DNA of 56,255 nucleotides, taken from IMG/VR virus record IMGVR_UViG_3300031269_000017, positions 1 through 56,255 of that record. The stretch is one strand, 5' to 3'. The position numbers were made by a program, and so were the translations under genes. This document shows, one piece after another, positions 34,755-44,390 of this stretch. The notes under the pieces are model-generated. The model was not told the origin of the DNA and did not search any database. It was given only the letters and a program-made list of their open reading frames with translations. The number at the start of each line of letters is the position of its first letter. Position 1 is the stretch's first letter. This DNA comes from a virus.

Positions 34755-37700
34755 ATGGCTAAGATCACACTTGATTTAAATTCATTTAAAGCATCTGGTG
34801 TTTACACTGTAGAATTCGATACATCTGAAAGAATAGTTCTTTCGACAGAAACAATAAGATTAGTAGTAGGATTTTCAAGAAAAGGACCATTTAATGCTCC
34901 AGTATTCTTGAGAGATCTTCGAACTTCTCGACAAATATTCGGACAAACTGATACCTTTTTGGAAAAAAGAGGATCATTTTTCCATAGAGCAATAGAGACT
35001 TGTTTACAAACAGGTCCTGTATTTGCCTTAAATCTACTACCACTTAACAACGTTCCAATTAACGAAGGTGGTGATGCAGTAGATTACAAATCTTTTTCTG
35101 TAAATACAACTGGAGAAAATGGACCTGTATCTCAGGATCTATTAACTTCTTTCTATAATAAAGAACGTTTCTGGTTTCCAGATACTGAAAACTTTATTGC
35201 AATCACAGAAAATAATCCACTAAATAAAGGAAGATTATTCAACCTTGTGAATTTAGGACAGACTCCACTATCATTTATAGTGAGAAAACCTAATCCTAAA
35301 GTTGCAGGATATAACATAACTGCTAGAGAATATTACGGTTCAAGTAATGTTCCAGATTATGTTTATGAATTTGATTTCATGGAAGATTATTTCGTAGAAA
35401 TTATTATGATCGAAGGTGATTGGACTGATTATAAGAGACTTGGTGAAGATCCAGTATACTCTAGTTTCTTTGATGCAAGAGGAGTAAAAGTTGAAAGACT
35501 AAACGAATTTTTAACTCTTACTGAAACAACTGTAATTGGAAGTTTTGTAGGATCAATAATACCTGACTTTATTGATGGTAATGGTTCTAATCAATTTATT
35601 GAGATCTTAGTAAATAACGCTGTTGCTTCAACTGGTGTATTCTTGTCAGTAAACAGAGAACAGCTTGACGATTATACAAATTCAGAATATAAAGTTGATA
35701 TGATCGGACATAATCTGATCAGTACTACTGATGATACTGTAGACTTTTTATCATACAACACACCAATATCTAAAGCAATAGCTTATGACGATCTTGATAT
35801 TAACGCACAACTTGCTACTCCTACCTTTGTAACTACTGATTATGCGGCAGGAACTTATGCTGCGGCATACGTTGAATCATCACCAATCGGTGGAAATTCT
35901 GGAGTATTTGGAAATGTTTTAGTGGTTCCGAAACCGGCACCAAATCAAACTGTTTTCACTGTTGCGAAATACCAAGAATTACTAGATACTTTATCTAATA
36001 TTTCATTAATTGCTACTAATGGTTCAACTTATGGAAACGATTATGTAAAAGTTGATCAAGTAATTGACAACGGTTCAGAATTTAGAGTGGTTCTTTCTAA
36101 TCCAGAAGGTGTCGCAGAATCTTATATAACTGAAACTACTGCATCACTTATAGTTGGTGGAGGTACTAATCAAATTACTGTACCAGAAGGCGAAGCATTA
36201 AGTACAGGTTCAGGAAACGGAATTATTTTAGTTGAAGCACCAGGATTCAAACATTATTTTGAAGTTGATGCTGTAACTGCACCTGGTGGTGGATCACCTG
36301 ATGTGATCGATATTTCTATCACACCAACTGCTGTATCGATGGCACATTCGCCACTAGAATATGTAGGCGGTCAAGAAGAAATTGATGAACTTGCTGCAGC
36401 TTTAGCAATAGCGACATTTGATTATTCAGATATTAAAATTACACAATGGGCAGCATATTCAAACAATAACGACTATGTTCCAAACCTATTAACATCTGTA
36501 GGTGGAGCTGATGGAGTATCAGTTGTATATGAACCAGCGAGTGTATTTGTTCATACTGATGATAATTTAGCAGGAGATAATTCAAATGAGGATTATATTG
36601 AAGCTTACCCAGGATCTAAACTTGCAAGAGACATTAAAGCTGCAAGAGTTATTGATGGAGACTTAATCTATTATGCTGCAAACGCATTTAGTTATATCGA
36701 TATTGATGATGCATGGGGTTCTGATTTTGATGTAACATCTAATCTTAAATATGGTTCACTCGGAGTAAGATTAAGACAATATTCAAATGCTGGACTCACT
36801 TCTCAGATAGTAGGAAAAACAAATGACTTTGTAACTGGTGAAACAGGTGCAGAAACATTCATGAATGGTTCTACTGCATATGGATCTGGTGATGATATAT
36901 TACTTTATTCTGCAGCAATTGAAGATCTAAAAACTGTAGTTGATATTATTCCTGGTTCATTAAATGGGTCTAATACATCATTCAGAATTGCTGAAGCTGA
37001 TGCATCAAAAATAGAAATTGGTTATTTCTTAGTAAATGCTGCTGGAGATTATCTAGTAAGAGTAACAGGAAAGATTAAATCTATTAATGCATCAACAGGA
37101 GTTGTAGAATATGAGATAAGTGCACCATCAGCAGTCGGAGTTACTGCAGATACTGTAACCGCATTTACACCTATTAATGATTATGTTGATAGATTACATT
37201 TTACTTACCTCAGTGGTTTTAAACTAACAGAATTTCATTTACCTAAAAACCAAGATCAAGCTAAAAAGATCTACGGTGTAATTGAAAATACTAACTTGGC
37301 TGATACATTAGCAAGTAAGGACATTATAAGTTTCCGATATATTATCGATACCATGAAATTTGGAGTTGATACTATGATGGGACCTAAGGCTGTTCTTGCA
37401 AGACTTGCTAAGAAGAGACAAAAATGTATGGCAATCTTAAATGCGCCATCGATTAAAGAGTTTATGGAGTCAACTGATCCTAGATTTACTGACGATCCTC
37501 AACCATTAATTGGGAATCCTAAACCAACACTGAAAGCTGAATATATTGCTTCAGGTGGAAACTTATCATTAGGACCATCATTTAGATTTACACTACCTGA
37601 TGAAGAAAATGGTGCTAAGTTTATGGGAGTATTCTCACCGTTTGTAACATACAGAGATAATAACAAAAATATTTCTGTACCACCAGCAGCTGATGTATCA

Positions 37701-38261
37701 AACAACTTTATCAGAAAATTCTTAAATGGTCAACCTTATGCAATTGTTGCAGGACCAAGAAGAGGTATTCTTTCAAATCCTAAATTAGTAGGTCTTGAAT
37801 ATGAATACACACTTGCTGATAGAGAATTCTTAGAACCATTTGGAATTAACCCAATTGTAACTATAAGAAACGTAGGTATAATGATATTCGGAAATCAAAC
37901 TGCATACCAAAGAACATTATCTGCATTTAATAATCTGCACGTTAGAGATCTATTAATTACAGTAGAAAATGCTATTGAAGATGTTCTTATTCAATACTTA
38001 TACGAATTCAATGATGCTACAACACGATTAGAAATTAAATCAATTGTAGAAAATTATCTTGAAAGTGTAAGAAGTGCCGGTGGAGTATTTGATTATGAAG
38101 TCATCATGGATGAAACTAACAATACGGCTGAAACAATCGATCAAAACTTCGGAATTATCGATGTAGGAATTGAGCCAGCACGAGGAATGCAGAAATTCGT
38201 AAACAGAATTACTGTTCTTAAAACTGGAGCAATATCTTCTGGTGGATTTACAATAGCATAA
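34755..38261 (+). CDS. 18: Tail sheath protein (gp18-like), enlarged
   Basis: 1168 residues against 659 in T4. N-terminus with GVYTVEFDTSERIVLSTETIRLVVGFSRKGP-type start of sheath proteins (read in pieces) and PVFLRDLRTSRQIFG. The conserved C-terminal core (~880-1168) has DTMMGPKAVLARLAKKRQKC, PYAIVAGPRRGILSNP, LEPFGINPIVTIRNVG, IFGNQTAYQRTLSAFNNLHV and a final strand exchange region. The middle (~260-850) is beta-rich, Gly/Thr/Ser-rich and has no T4 counterpart; it probably forms extra domains on the outside of the sheath. Followed by the tube gene, as in T4. Confidence 0.9.
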   Translation: MAKITLDLNSFKASGVYTVEFDTSERIVLSTETIRLVVGFSRKGPFNAPVFLRDLRTSRQIFGQTDTFLEKRGSFFHRAIETCLQTGPVFALNLLPLNNVPINEGGDAVDYKSFSVNTTGENGPVSQDLLTSFYNKERFWFPDTENFIAITENNPLNKGRLFNLVNLGQTPLSFIVRKPNPKVAGYNITAREYYGSSNVPDYVYEFDFMEDYFVEIIMIEGDWTDYKRLGEDPVYSSFFDARGVKVERLNEFLTLTETTVIGSFVGSIIPDFIDGNGSNQFIEILVNNAVASTGVFLSVNREQLDDYTNSEYKVDMIGHNLISTTDDTVDFLSYNTPISKAIAYDDLDINAQLATPTFVTTDYAAGTYAAAYVESSPIGGNSGVFGNVLVVPKPAPNQTVFTVAKYQELLDTLSNISLIATNGSTYGNDYVKVDQVIDNGSEFRVVLSNPEGVAESYITETTASLIVGGGTNQITVPEGEALSTGSGNGIILVEAPGFKHYFEVDAVTAPGGGSPDVIDISITPTAVSMAHSPLEYVGGQEEIDELAAALAIATFDYSDIKITQWAAYSNNNDYVPNLLTSVGGADGVSVVYEPASVFVHTDDNLAGDNSNEDYIEAYPGSKLARDIKAARVIDGDLIYYAANAFSYIDIDDAWGSDFDVTSNLKYGSLGVRLRQYSNAGLTSQIVGKTNDFVTGETGAETFMNGSTAYGSGDDILLYSAAIEDLKTVVDIIPGSLNGSNTSFRIAEADASKIEIGYFLVNAAGDYLVRVTGKIKSINASTGVVEYEISAPSAVGVTADTVTAFTPINDYVDRLHFTYLSGFKLTEFHLPKNQDQAKKIYGVIENTNLADTLASKDIISFRYIIDTMKFGVDTMMGPKAVLARLAKKRQKCMAILNAPSIKEFMESTDPRFTDDPQPLIGNPKPTLKAEYIASGGNLSLGPSFRFTLPDEENGAKFMGVFSPFVTYRDNNKNISVPPAADVSNNFIRKFLNGQPYAIVAGPRRGILSNPKLVGLEYEYTLADREFLEPFGINPIVTIRNVGIMIFGNQTAYQRTLSAFNNLHVRDLLITVENAIEDVLIQYLYEFNDATTRLEIKSIVENYLESVRSAGGVFDYEVIMDETNNTAETIDQNFGIIDVGIEPARGMQKFVNRITVLKTGAISSGGFTIA

Positions 38262-38290
38262 GAAAAAAGAAAAAATAAATAAATAACACA

Positions 38291-38851
38291 ATGGCTGGAG
38301 CACCACATTATAAAACAAGTAGAACTTCAACATCTAATTATGAACCTCTATATGTTGCGCATTTTCAGATTATTTTGACACCACCACCCGCGGTATCGAA
38401 CTGGGATCTGGTGATTGAAAACGTTAAGAAAGTTTCTGGATTAGATACAAACAAGATGCCAGAAATCCAAACACAAAAATACAAAGGCACAACTAGAAGT
38501 TTTGCTGGAGGTGCGGTCGATGAGACCTCAATAGATTTAATGTTGGATTTTGAGGTTAACTTGAACGACAATAATTCGGCATTTGTCTATAAAGCACTCA
38601 GACAATGGACTGATATAATTTACGATCCATTAACTGGGCGACAAGGTCTTAAAAAGGACTATATTGGTGGACCTATGGTAGTTTCATGGTTTAATAAAGA
38701 AGGTGATATTCACCAACAATGGAAATTCCCGACAGTATTTCCTTCTGCCGCATTACCAGGGGTTGATGAACTTAATTATGAAGAAGCAGGTATATTTGCA
38801 ATCGAAGGATTCCAATTACGAGCTGACTATTGGGAAGAAACAATTCTGTAA
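38291..38851 (+). CDS. 19: Tail tube protein (gp19-like)
   Basis: 186 residues (T4 gp19: 163), directly after the sheath gene. Beta-sandwich pattern with NYEPLYVAHFQIILTPPPAV near the start, KYKGTTRSFAGG (~75), LDFEVNLNDNNSAFVYKALR (~98), IYDPLTGRQGLKKDYIGG, and ending GIFAIEGFQLRADYWEE, a typical tube-protein end. Hexamers stack to form the DNA channel inside the sheath. Confidence 0.88.
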   Translation: MAGAPHYKTSRTSTSNYEPLYVAHFQIILTPPPAVSNWDLVIENVKKVSGLDTNKMPEIQTQKYKGTTRSFAGGAVDETSIDLMLDFEVNLNDNNSAFVYKALRQWTDIIYDPLTGRQGLKKDYIGGPMVVSWFNKEGDIHQQWKFPTVFPSAALPGVDELNYEEAGIFAIEGFQLRADYWEETIL

Positions 38852-38863
38852 TAATTTAAAAAT

Positions 38864-39039
38864 ATGAAAAACCTTAAAACATTCGATGAGTTATTGAATA
38901 AGTCTAAAGAGTATCAAGAAGACGAGTCTATTGAGTTTTTAAAAAAAAACTGAAAAATAAAATAAAGTTTTCGCCTGAAGAAATGAAACATATAGATAAT
39001 CTAATGTTGATGTATAAAAAAGGGTTCGAAATCTTCTAA
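38864..39039 (+). CDS. Small gene interrupted at an A9 run (possible -1 frameshift)
   Basis: The ATG at 38864 opens MKNLKTFDELLNKSKEYQED and stops at 38953 just after a run of nine A (38941-38949). In the -1 frame after the run the reading is LKNKIKFSPEEMKHIDNLML, then MYKKGFEIF and TAA at 39039. Joined, it is a 57-58-residue helical protein. T-TTA-AAA-AAA is a classical -1 slippery context, so either programmed frameshifting or a homopolymer indel explains it. This accounts for most of the 330 bases between the tube gene and the next confident gene. Confidence 0.5.
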
Positions 39040-39089
39040 AAATAAAATATAGAATTTAAACTAAAAATTTTAGATACAAATATTCACAA

Positions 39090-39116
39090 GTGGAGATCGC
39101 AAGATCTCCACTTTTT
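39090..39116 (+). terminator. Rho-independent terminator after the sheath/tube operon
   Basis: Perfect 9-bp stem GTGGAGATC / GATCTCCAC (39090-39098, 39103-39111) with GCAA loop, then TTTTT. GCAA is a stabilising GNRA tetraloop. It separates the sheath-tube unit from the chaperone-tape measure unit. Confidence 0.9.
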
Positions 39117-39146
39117 ATGCTCCAAAGCAAATTCATTTCTAGATAA

Positions 39147-39155
39147 AGATATATA
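39147..39155 (+). promoter_or_regulatory. GATATATA-class (late) promoter motif
   Basis: AGATATATA just downstream of a terminator and 37 bases before the start of the chaperone/baseplate-type gene. The terminator-then-motif arrangement supports promoter function. Confidence 0.55.
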
Positions 39156-39192
39156 GATTATAAACAAATAAACCATTTAAAATCGCATTAAT

Positions 39193-40086
39193 ATGCCAGA
39201 CACAGAAAAAATAGAACAATACGTTAAAGATCAAGAACAAAAAACATCTTTAGGTAAAGTTAATTTAAACAAAGACAGACCTATGGTCGGTGAAATTGGA
39301 TACATCGAGGTACCAATTAAGGATTTACCATCACAAGGATTATTTTATCCAGAAGGTACACAAATAGTTATTAGAGCTGCATCTGTTGCAGAAATTAGAC
39401 ATTGGTCAACTATTGACGAAACTAACTATTCCAATATGGATGACATTCTTAATTTTGTCATCGAGAAATGTGTTAAAATCAAATTCCCAGATAGACCAAG
39501 TACATGGAAAGATATTAAAGATATTGACAGATTTTATCTAATTTTTGCTGTTAGAGAATTTACATTCAAAAACGGTGAAAATAAACTTTATGTACCAGGT
39601 AAAGAATCAGAAAGAATTGAAGTAACTAAAGATATGATTAGTTATTTTACCATGGAAGATAGAATTAAAAAGTTTTATGACCATGAATCAAAAAGTTTTA
39701 TAGTTAGAAAAAACGAAAGAATATCACATGATGTTCAGTTCTTTATTCCTTCAATTGGAGTAGCACAATTCATTAAAAGCTATGTGCAGGGAAAACAAAG
39801 AGAAAATAAAGAATTTGACGAGTCATTCATTAAATTTGGAAACTTTATTTTCGAAGATTGGAGATCATTAACGCTCAACAGTTATGAAAAAGCAGTTTCC
39901 GACTCAATTGGTTGGGACATCGGTACAATATCATTATATGATAAATTCACAGAATTATTGGCAAGTGGAGTTGATCCAAAAATAATCTATAAATCGGGAG
40001 GTATGGAGCAAGAAGCTCCACTTAACTTTTCAGGCGGGATCAAATCTCTTTTCATTATTTCAGATATCCTTGACGAATTGGTATGA
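39193..40086 (+). CDS. Tail assembly/baseplate hub protein (T4 gp26-like; G-type chaperone position)
   Basis: 297 residues. The start region VPIKDLPSQGLFYPEGTQIVIRAASVAEIRHWS matches by eye the LPS-x-G-x-x-Y-P signature of T4-type baseplate hub protein gp26 relatives. It lies between the tube gene and the tape measure, exactly where long-tailed phages keep the tail assembly chaperone G. The last 17 bases overlap an 83-codon frame that has no ATG, suggesting a frameshift extension. Confidence 0.6.
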   Translation: MPDTEKIEQYVKDQEQKTSLGKVNLNKDRPMVGEIGYIEVPIKDLPSQGLFYPEGTQIVIRAASVAEIRHWSTIDETNYSNMDDILNFVIEKCVKIKFPDRPSTWKDIKDIDRFYLIFAVREFTFKNGENKLYVPGKESERIEVTKDMISYFTMEDRIKKFYDHESKSFIVRKNERISHDVQFFIPSIGVAQFIKSYVQGKQRENKEFDESFIKFGNFIFEDWRSLTLNSYEKAVSDSIGWDIGTISLYDKFTELLASGVDPKIIYKSGGMEQEAPLNFSGGIKSLFIISDILDELV

Positions 40087-40321
40087 AGTAGAATTCGTTC
40101 TTCTTAAACAATTAGGTATAACTCCATTAGAATTAGATCAACTAGAGTTTTACCGTATTGAATATCTTATGGATAATTTCAAAGATTATTCAGAAAAGAA
40201 AAATAAACAAAGGGAAACGCAAGAGCAAAGTCAAAAATTTGACCAATCTTCGATTCTTAAAAATTCCCAAAGTTCCTTTAAGAAATATCTTTCACAGAAT
40301 CAACTCAAAGGACTCAAATAA
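40070..40321 (+). CDS. Frameshift extension, GT-type tail chaperone domain
   Basis: 83 codons in the +1 (or -2) frame relative to the upstream gene, with no ATG until codon 34; only a TTG at 40070. The frame is open well upstream of the overlap. The segment LKQLGITPLELDQLEFYRIE resembles the T domain of phage tail chaperones (F/L-G-x-S/T-P-x-E-I/L-D-x-L). Best read as the T part of a G/GT pair made by ribosomal frameshifting before the TGA at 40084; independent translation from TTG is the alternative. Confidence 0.6.
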   Translation: MTNWYEVEFVLLKQLGITPLELDQLEFYRIEYLMDNFKDYSEKKNKQRETQEQSQKFDQSSILKNSQSSFKKYLSQNQLKGLK

Positions 40322-40334
40322 AATGAAAAAGTTG

Positions 40335-40359
40335 CCTGGGTAGATATATACTACTCAGG
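40335..40359 (+). promoter_or_regulatory. Late promoter motif inside a hairpin before the tape measure
   Basis: CCTGGGTAG / CTACTCAGG (9 bp with one G-U) around a 7-base ATATATA loop; AGATATATAC at 40342-40351. No T-tract follows, so it is not a normal terminator. The tape measure ATG is 20 bases past the motif. Confidence 0.6.
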
Positions 40360-40370
40360 TAATTTACTTT

Positions 40371-43300
40371 ATGGCTACTCCATCAGAAAAAATGCTAAAT
40401 GCGTTATTAGGCTCGGTTCAAAGAATCGAGAAAATAATTTCGCAAAAGACTTCAGACTCCAAAAAGGCTGAAACAAGTTCTGTTGACCCATCAATTTTTT
40501 CTTCAGGATTTGGTGGGATGGCTAAATCATTAGAAAAAATTGAGTCTGAATCCCGAAAAACCAACGATCTTCTAAGAGAACTTATTGAAATTAATTCAAT
40601 GAGAAACAAAGATATTCTTGCTGATATAAGTGATGGTGCAAGCAAAATCAATAAGCTTGTTCAATCGTTACCTAAATTTTTTAGTGCGATTAAGAATATT
40701 AGCAAACTACCTGAAAATTCTGTTGATAGACTCAAGAATGTTCTGATGTTAACAGCATTTATTGATCCTGAAACTGGTGATCCTTTAGTAGATCAAAACC
40801 AATTAGACAAGGCAGCCAAACTAATGGAAAATATTCATTCATTAGCCGGAGGTATTATTAAGTATGGTTTAGCTATGTCAGCATTCTTAATTATCTCACC
40901 ATTAGCAATCGCGGGCGCTGCTGCTTTCGGTCTTTCTCTAAGATTACTTGACCTTGCCATGGGGAAACATATTGATACCGAAAGAATTAGTGAATCAATG
41001 GGTGGGTTAAAAGATTTAGGTATGGCAATAGCTTTATTTGGTATTACAATGGTCGGATTTAGTTATGTTCTTCCACAAATTGCCAAAGGAGCTTTAGGTT
41101 TTATTACAGTAGTTGCAGGATTAGGTGTAGCACTTTGGACTTTATCAAAAGTATTACAATGGGGATCAGGAGGATTTAGAGATACCAGCCCATTAAAAAC
41201 TCTATCACATCTAGGATATAGTATAGCTGTTTTCGGTGTCACTATGGCATTAATGTCTTATGCCGCTCCTCAAATATTTGCTGGAGCATTAGTATTCACA
41301 ACAGTAGTCGCTACTTTAGGTCTTACTGTTTTCTTACTTGATAAAGTATTAGGTAATAATAAACTTTTTGGTGGTAAAGATAGTGCAGTCAAAAGTTCTG
41401 GTCCATTATCGACATTAATTAAACTTGGGTGGTCCATTGCAGCATTTTCGGCATCACTAGTCTTGGTAGGTTTGTTTGTTAAACCTTTTGCACTTGGTGC
41501 TATTGCCGTCACATTAGCGATAAGTGCAATGGGAATATCATTAAGGCTTTTAGGTAATGCATCAGCAAGAAGAGGAACACAAAATCTTCAAAGACTTTCT
41601 ATATCTCTTGGAATATTTACATTAGCGATGGCAGGTTGGGTACATTTAGTACAACCTAAACTTACATGGGAAGGACTTGGAATGTTAGGCGCAGCAATTG
41701 GTGGAATGGGCTTAATCGCGACTGTATTAGGTTTACCTGCAGTCGATAAATCTGCCAAAAAGGGTGCAGCCAATTTGATTTTATTAGGTGGCGCATTAGC
41801 TACCTTCTCAATAGGTTTAGCAATCTATGCACAATTAGCTGCCGAAAAACTTTCATGGGATTCACTAGCGATGTTAGGAGCAACAATAGGGACCATGGCA
41901 CTTGTGGGTACTATACTAGGAATACCCGCAGTTTTTCCTTTAGTACTTTCTGGTTCAATAGCCTTAATTGCTTTGGGTGCTTCATTAACAGCATTTTCAA
42001 TAGGATTAGGAGTTTATGCAAATACTGTTGCTGGTAAAATGACCATGACAGACTTAGTGATATTAGCAGGTACAGTAACAGCAATGGGATTAATTGGAAG
42101 TGTTGTAGGTATCATTTCGCCATTAGTAATCGCAGGTTCAGCAGCGTTAGTTGTGGCAGGAGGCGCGCTAATATCAATTTCTACTGGGTTGTCTGTATTC
42201 GCGAAATCTAACTTTACTAAAGAAAACGGAGAAAATCTTAATTATGCTTTACGCAGTATGATGGCAGGATTCTTAGGATATGAATCATTAGACGATGTCG
42301 GACTTTCTTCATTGGCAAAAGTTCCAGTTCAGGCTGGGCTGGTCGCAACAATGTCAGCTTCCATGTTATTAGCTTCATCTGCATTGCTTCCAATTACTAA
42401 ATCATTAAAAATATTTAAAGAAGCTAATTGGCAAGAAGGCGATTCTAAAATACTCAAAGAAGTTATCGGGTCAATTATCGGTGCGTTTACTGAAAACTTG
42501 AAAGATGTTGATTGGGTAGATCTTTGGTTTGGTTTGAATTCTTTAAACAATGTTGGAAACGTACTTACTGGTTTGGCAGAAGGAGTCGGTGCGTTTGCTA
42601 ATTTATCTTTTATTGAACAAGAATTTGATGAAAAGGCAGGGAAATTAATTCCTAAAAGAGTAGTTAGGCTTTCCTCGACAGATATCACAAATGCGGGTAT
42701 ATCTATTGGAAATGTAATTAATGCTATGGTTGAACCTGTTGCAAAATTCGGAAATGAAATTACCTCAGGCATTGGATCATTCATTGGTATTCCATTAGCA
42801 ATAAACTCGCTTGAAACTTTAGGTTCAGGTTTAGTTAACTTAGCAACAGGAGTACAGGATTGGTCAAATATGACTGTGACTTCTTGGGGTGTACAAAAGG
42901 ATCCTAAAACTGGATTAAATAAATTAGTACCTACTGGAAAAACTGAATTGAAAAAACCACAGTTAGATTCAGCAAAAAGTAACATTGGTAAAGTCTTACT
43001 AGCATTAACAAAACCTTTAAGTGATTTCGGGAAAATATTCTCGTCTGATAGTGTATTAGATTTCTTTGGGGGATTAATTGATAAAACAAGCGTAGAAAAA
43101 GGAATTGCATCAATGGCTTCATTAGGTACAGGCCTTGCTAACATGGCATTAGGAGTTTCTTACTGGGGAAATATGAAATATGCTCCAATGATTCTAGGTA
43201 AAAATAAAGAGACTGGTCTAAATGAATTAATGCCAGGTAAACCAATACCACTCGATATAGAAAATGCGGGAAAAAATATTGGTTCTGTTTTAACCGCATT

Positions 43301-44390
43301 GGCCAAACCTTTAAGTGATTTTGGAAAAATATTTAGTGGTGGTGTTATTAGCGGTCTATTTGGTGGTGTTACAGGTGATGATATTATTACTGGTATCGAA
43401 CAAATGGGAGTCATTTCTAATAATCTTGCAGAAATGGGAAAAATGGTGGGTTCTTGGAACAGATTTTCTTTCACTGAAATGGAAGTCAAAGATGGAAGAT
43501 TAGTTCCTAAAAAAGTTCATCCCCTAGGAAGTGATGCGATTGAAGTTGCTCGACAAAATATTCTTAAAATCATAGGAATTTTACCTGAAGCCTTGGGCAA
43601 ATATGATTCCATGGTCGAAGGATTAGGAATTGATCGAAAAGACATTGGGGGAATCATTTCTGAAATGTCAACTATTCAAAATACATTAGGATTTTTAGCT
43701 AAAGATATTCAGGATAATTGGTCAGGTTCTGAAATGGTAGATTCTGCAAATAATTATAAACTTTGGTTATACGAAGTTGCTGATCCAATTATTGGACAAA
43801 TGGCAGATAGATACAAACATCTAGGTCAGAGTATTACATTATTCGATAAGCATTTCAGTAATTTTAATAAGCCAGTAAAATCTAAAGAATATCATACATT
43901 CACTGATAAGTTAATTCAGTTATCTCAGCATGCAAAAGACTTTAAACTTTTTGCAGATTCCTTTGATAGAATGGCTGATTCAATGGGTAAGTTTTCGAAA
44001 AACTTTTCCGTTATGAATGCAGATGGTCTGGCAGCATTTTCAATATGGACAGATAGTTTATTACAAGCAATAGAAGTAGGAAAAGAAGGTGACGCATTTG
44101 GTAATTTCTTAGATTCTGCAGACACAGCAGTAAATTCGGCATTTAAATTTGGGAACAAAAAACTCGGTTTTTCTGATGATAATGAAGTAAGCCAAGGTGA
44201 TAAAAAATCTGTAATAGATCAAACATTAGCCCAAAATGATAGCCAACAAGCTAGAGAAATTAGAAAACTTAACTCGTCTATAATTTCCCTACATAATGAA
44301 ATTTCAACATTAAAGGCAGTAATGTCAGGTACACTGGATGTTAATATAGAAAGTGTAAGTTCAGTAGCAAAATTTAAAATAGATGAATAG
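40371..44390 (+). CDS. Tape measure protein
   Basis: 1339 residues. N-terminal coiled coil (~1-130), then about ten strongly hydrophobic helices (~160-610, Gly/Ala/Leu rich), then three ~100-residue repeats, each with a N-I/S-G-x-V-L/I-x-A-L/M-x-x-P-L/V-x-x-F-G-x-x/K-x-F segment and a following 'G-x-G-L-x-N/x-M' stretch ending in a W-(S/G)-N-M-(T/K) or similar (~755-1080), and a helical C-terminus. Long, helical, hydrophobic and after the tube and chaperone genes: the standard tape measure context. By the usual ~1.5 angstrom per residue rule it would fit a tail of about 200 nm (inference). Confidence 0.8.
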   Translation: MATPSEKMLNALLGSVQRIEKIISQKTSDSKKAETSSVDPSIFSSGFGGMAKSLEKIESESRKTNDLLRELIEINSMRNKDILADISDGASKINKLVQSLPKFFSAIKNISKLPENSVDRLKNVLMLTAFIDPETGDPLVDQNQLDKAAKLMENIHSLAGGIIKYGLAMSAFLIISPLAIAGAAAFGLSLRLLDLAMGKHIDTERISESMGGLKDLGMAIALFGITMVGFSYVLPQIAKGALGFITVVAGLGVALWTLSKVLQWGSGGFRDTSPLKTLSHLGYSIAVFGVTMALMSYAAPQIFAGALVFTTVVATLGLTVFLLDKVLGNNKLFGGKDSAVKSSGPLSTLIKLGWSIAAFSASLVLVGLFVKPFALGAIAVTLAISAMGISLRLLGNASARRGTQNLQRLSISLGIFTLAMAGWVHLVQPKLTWEGLGMLGAAIGGMGLIATVLGLPAVDKSAKKGAANLILLGGALATFSIGLAIYAQLAAEKLSWDSLAMLGATIGTMALVGTILGIPAVFPLVLSGSIALIALGASLTAFSIGLGVYANTVAGKMTMTDLVILAGTVTAMGLIGSVVGIISPLVIAGSAALVVAGGALISISTGLSVFAKSNFTKENGENLNYALRSMMAGFLGYESLDDVGLSSLAKVPVQAGLVATMSASMLLASSALLPITKSLKIFKEANWQEGDSKILKEVIGSIIGAFTENLKDVDWVDLWFGLNSLNNVGNVLTGLAEGVGAFANLSFIEQEFDEKAGKLIPKRVVRLSSTDITNAGISIGNVINAMVEPVAKFGNEITSGIGSFIGIPLAINSLETLGSGLVNLATGVQDWSNMTVTSWGVQKDPKTGLNKLVPTGKTELKKPQLDSAKSNIGKVLLALTKPLSDFGKIFSSDSVLDFFGGLIDKTSVEKGIASMASLGTGLANMALGVSYWGNMKYAPMILGKNKETGLNELMPGKPIPLDIENAGKNIGSVLTALAKPLSDFGKIFSGGVISGLFGGVTGDDIITGIEQMGVISNNLAEMGKMVGSWNRFSFTEMEVKDGRLVPKKVHPLGSDAIEVARQNILKIIGILPEALGKYDSMVEGLGIDRKDIGGIISEMSTIQNTLGFLAKDIQDNWSGSEMVDSANNYKLWLYEVADPIIGQMADRYKHLGQSITLFDKHFSNFNKPVKSKEYHTFTDKLIQLSQHAKDFKLFADSFDRMADSMGKFSKNFSVMNADGLAAFSIWTDSLLQAIEVGKEGDAFGNFLDSADTAVNSAFKFGNKKLGFSDDNEVSQGDKKSVIDQTLAQNDSQQAREIRKLNSSIISLHNEISTLKAVMSGTLDVNIESVSSVAKFKIDE

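Noticed and set aside
42329-43144. 271-aa antisense ORF inside the tape measure gene
   Set aside because: Open by chance opposite a repeat-rich gene; no start signal or protein-like motif, and no other gene uses the - strand here.
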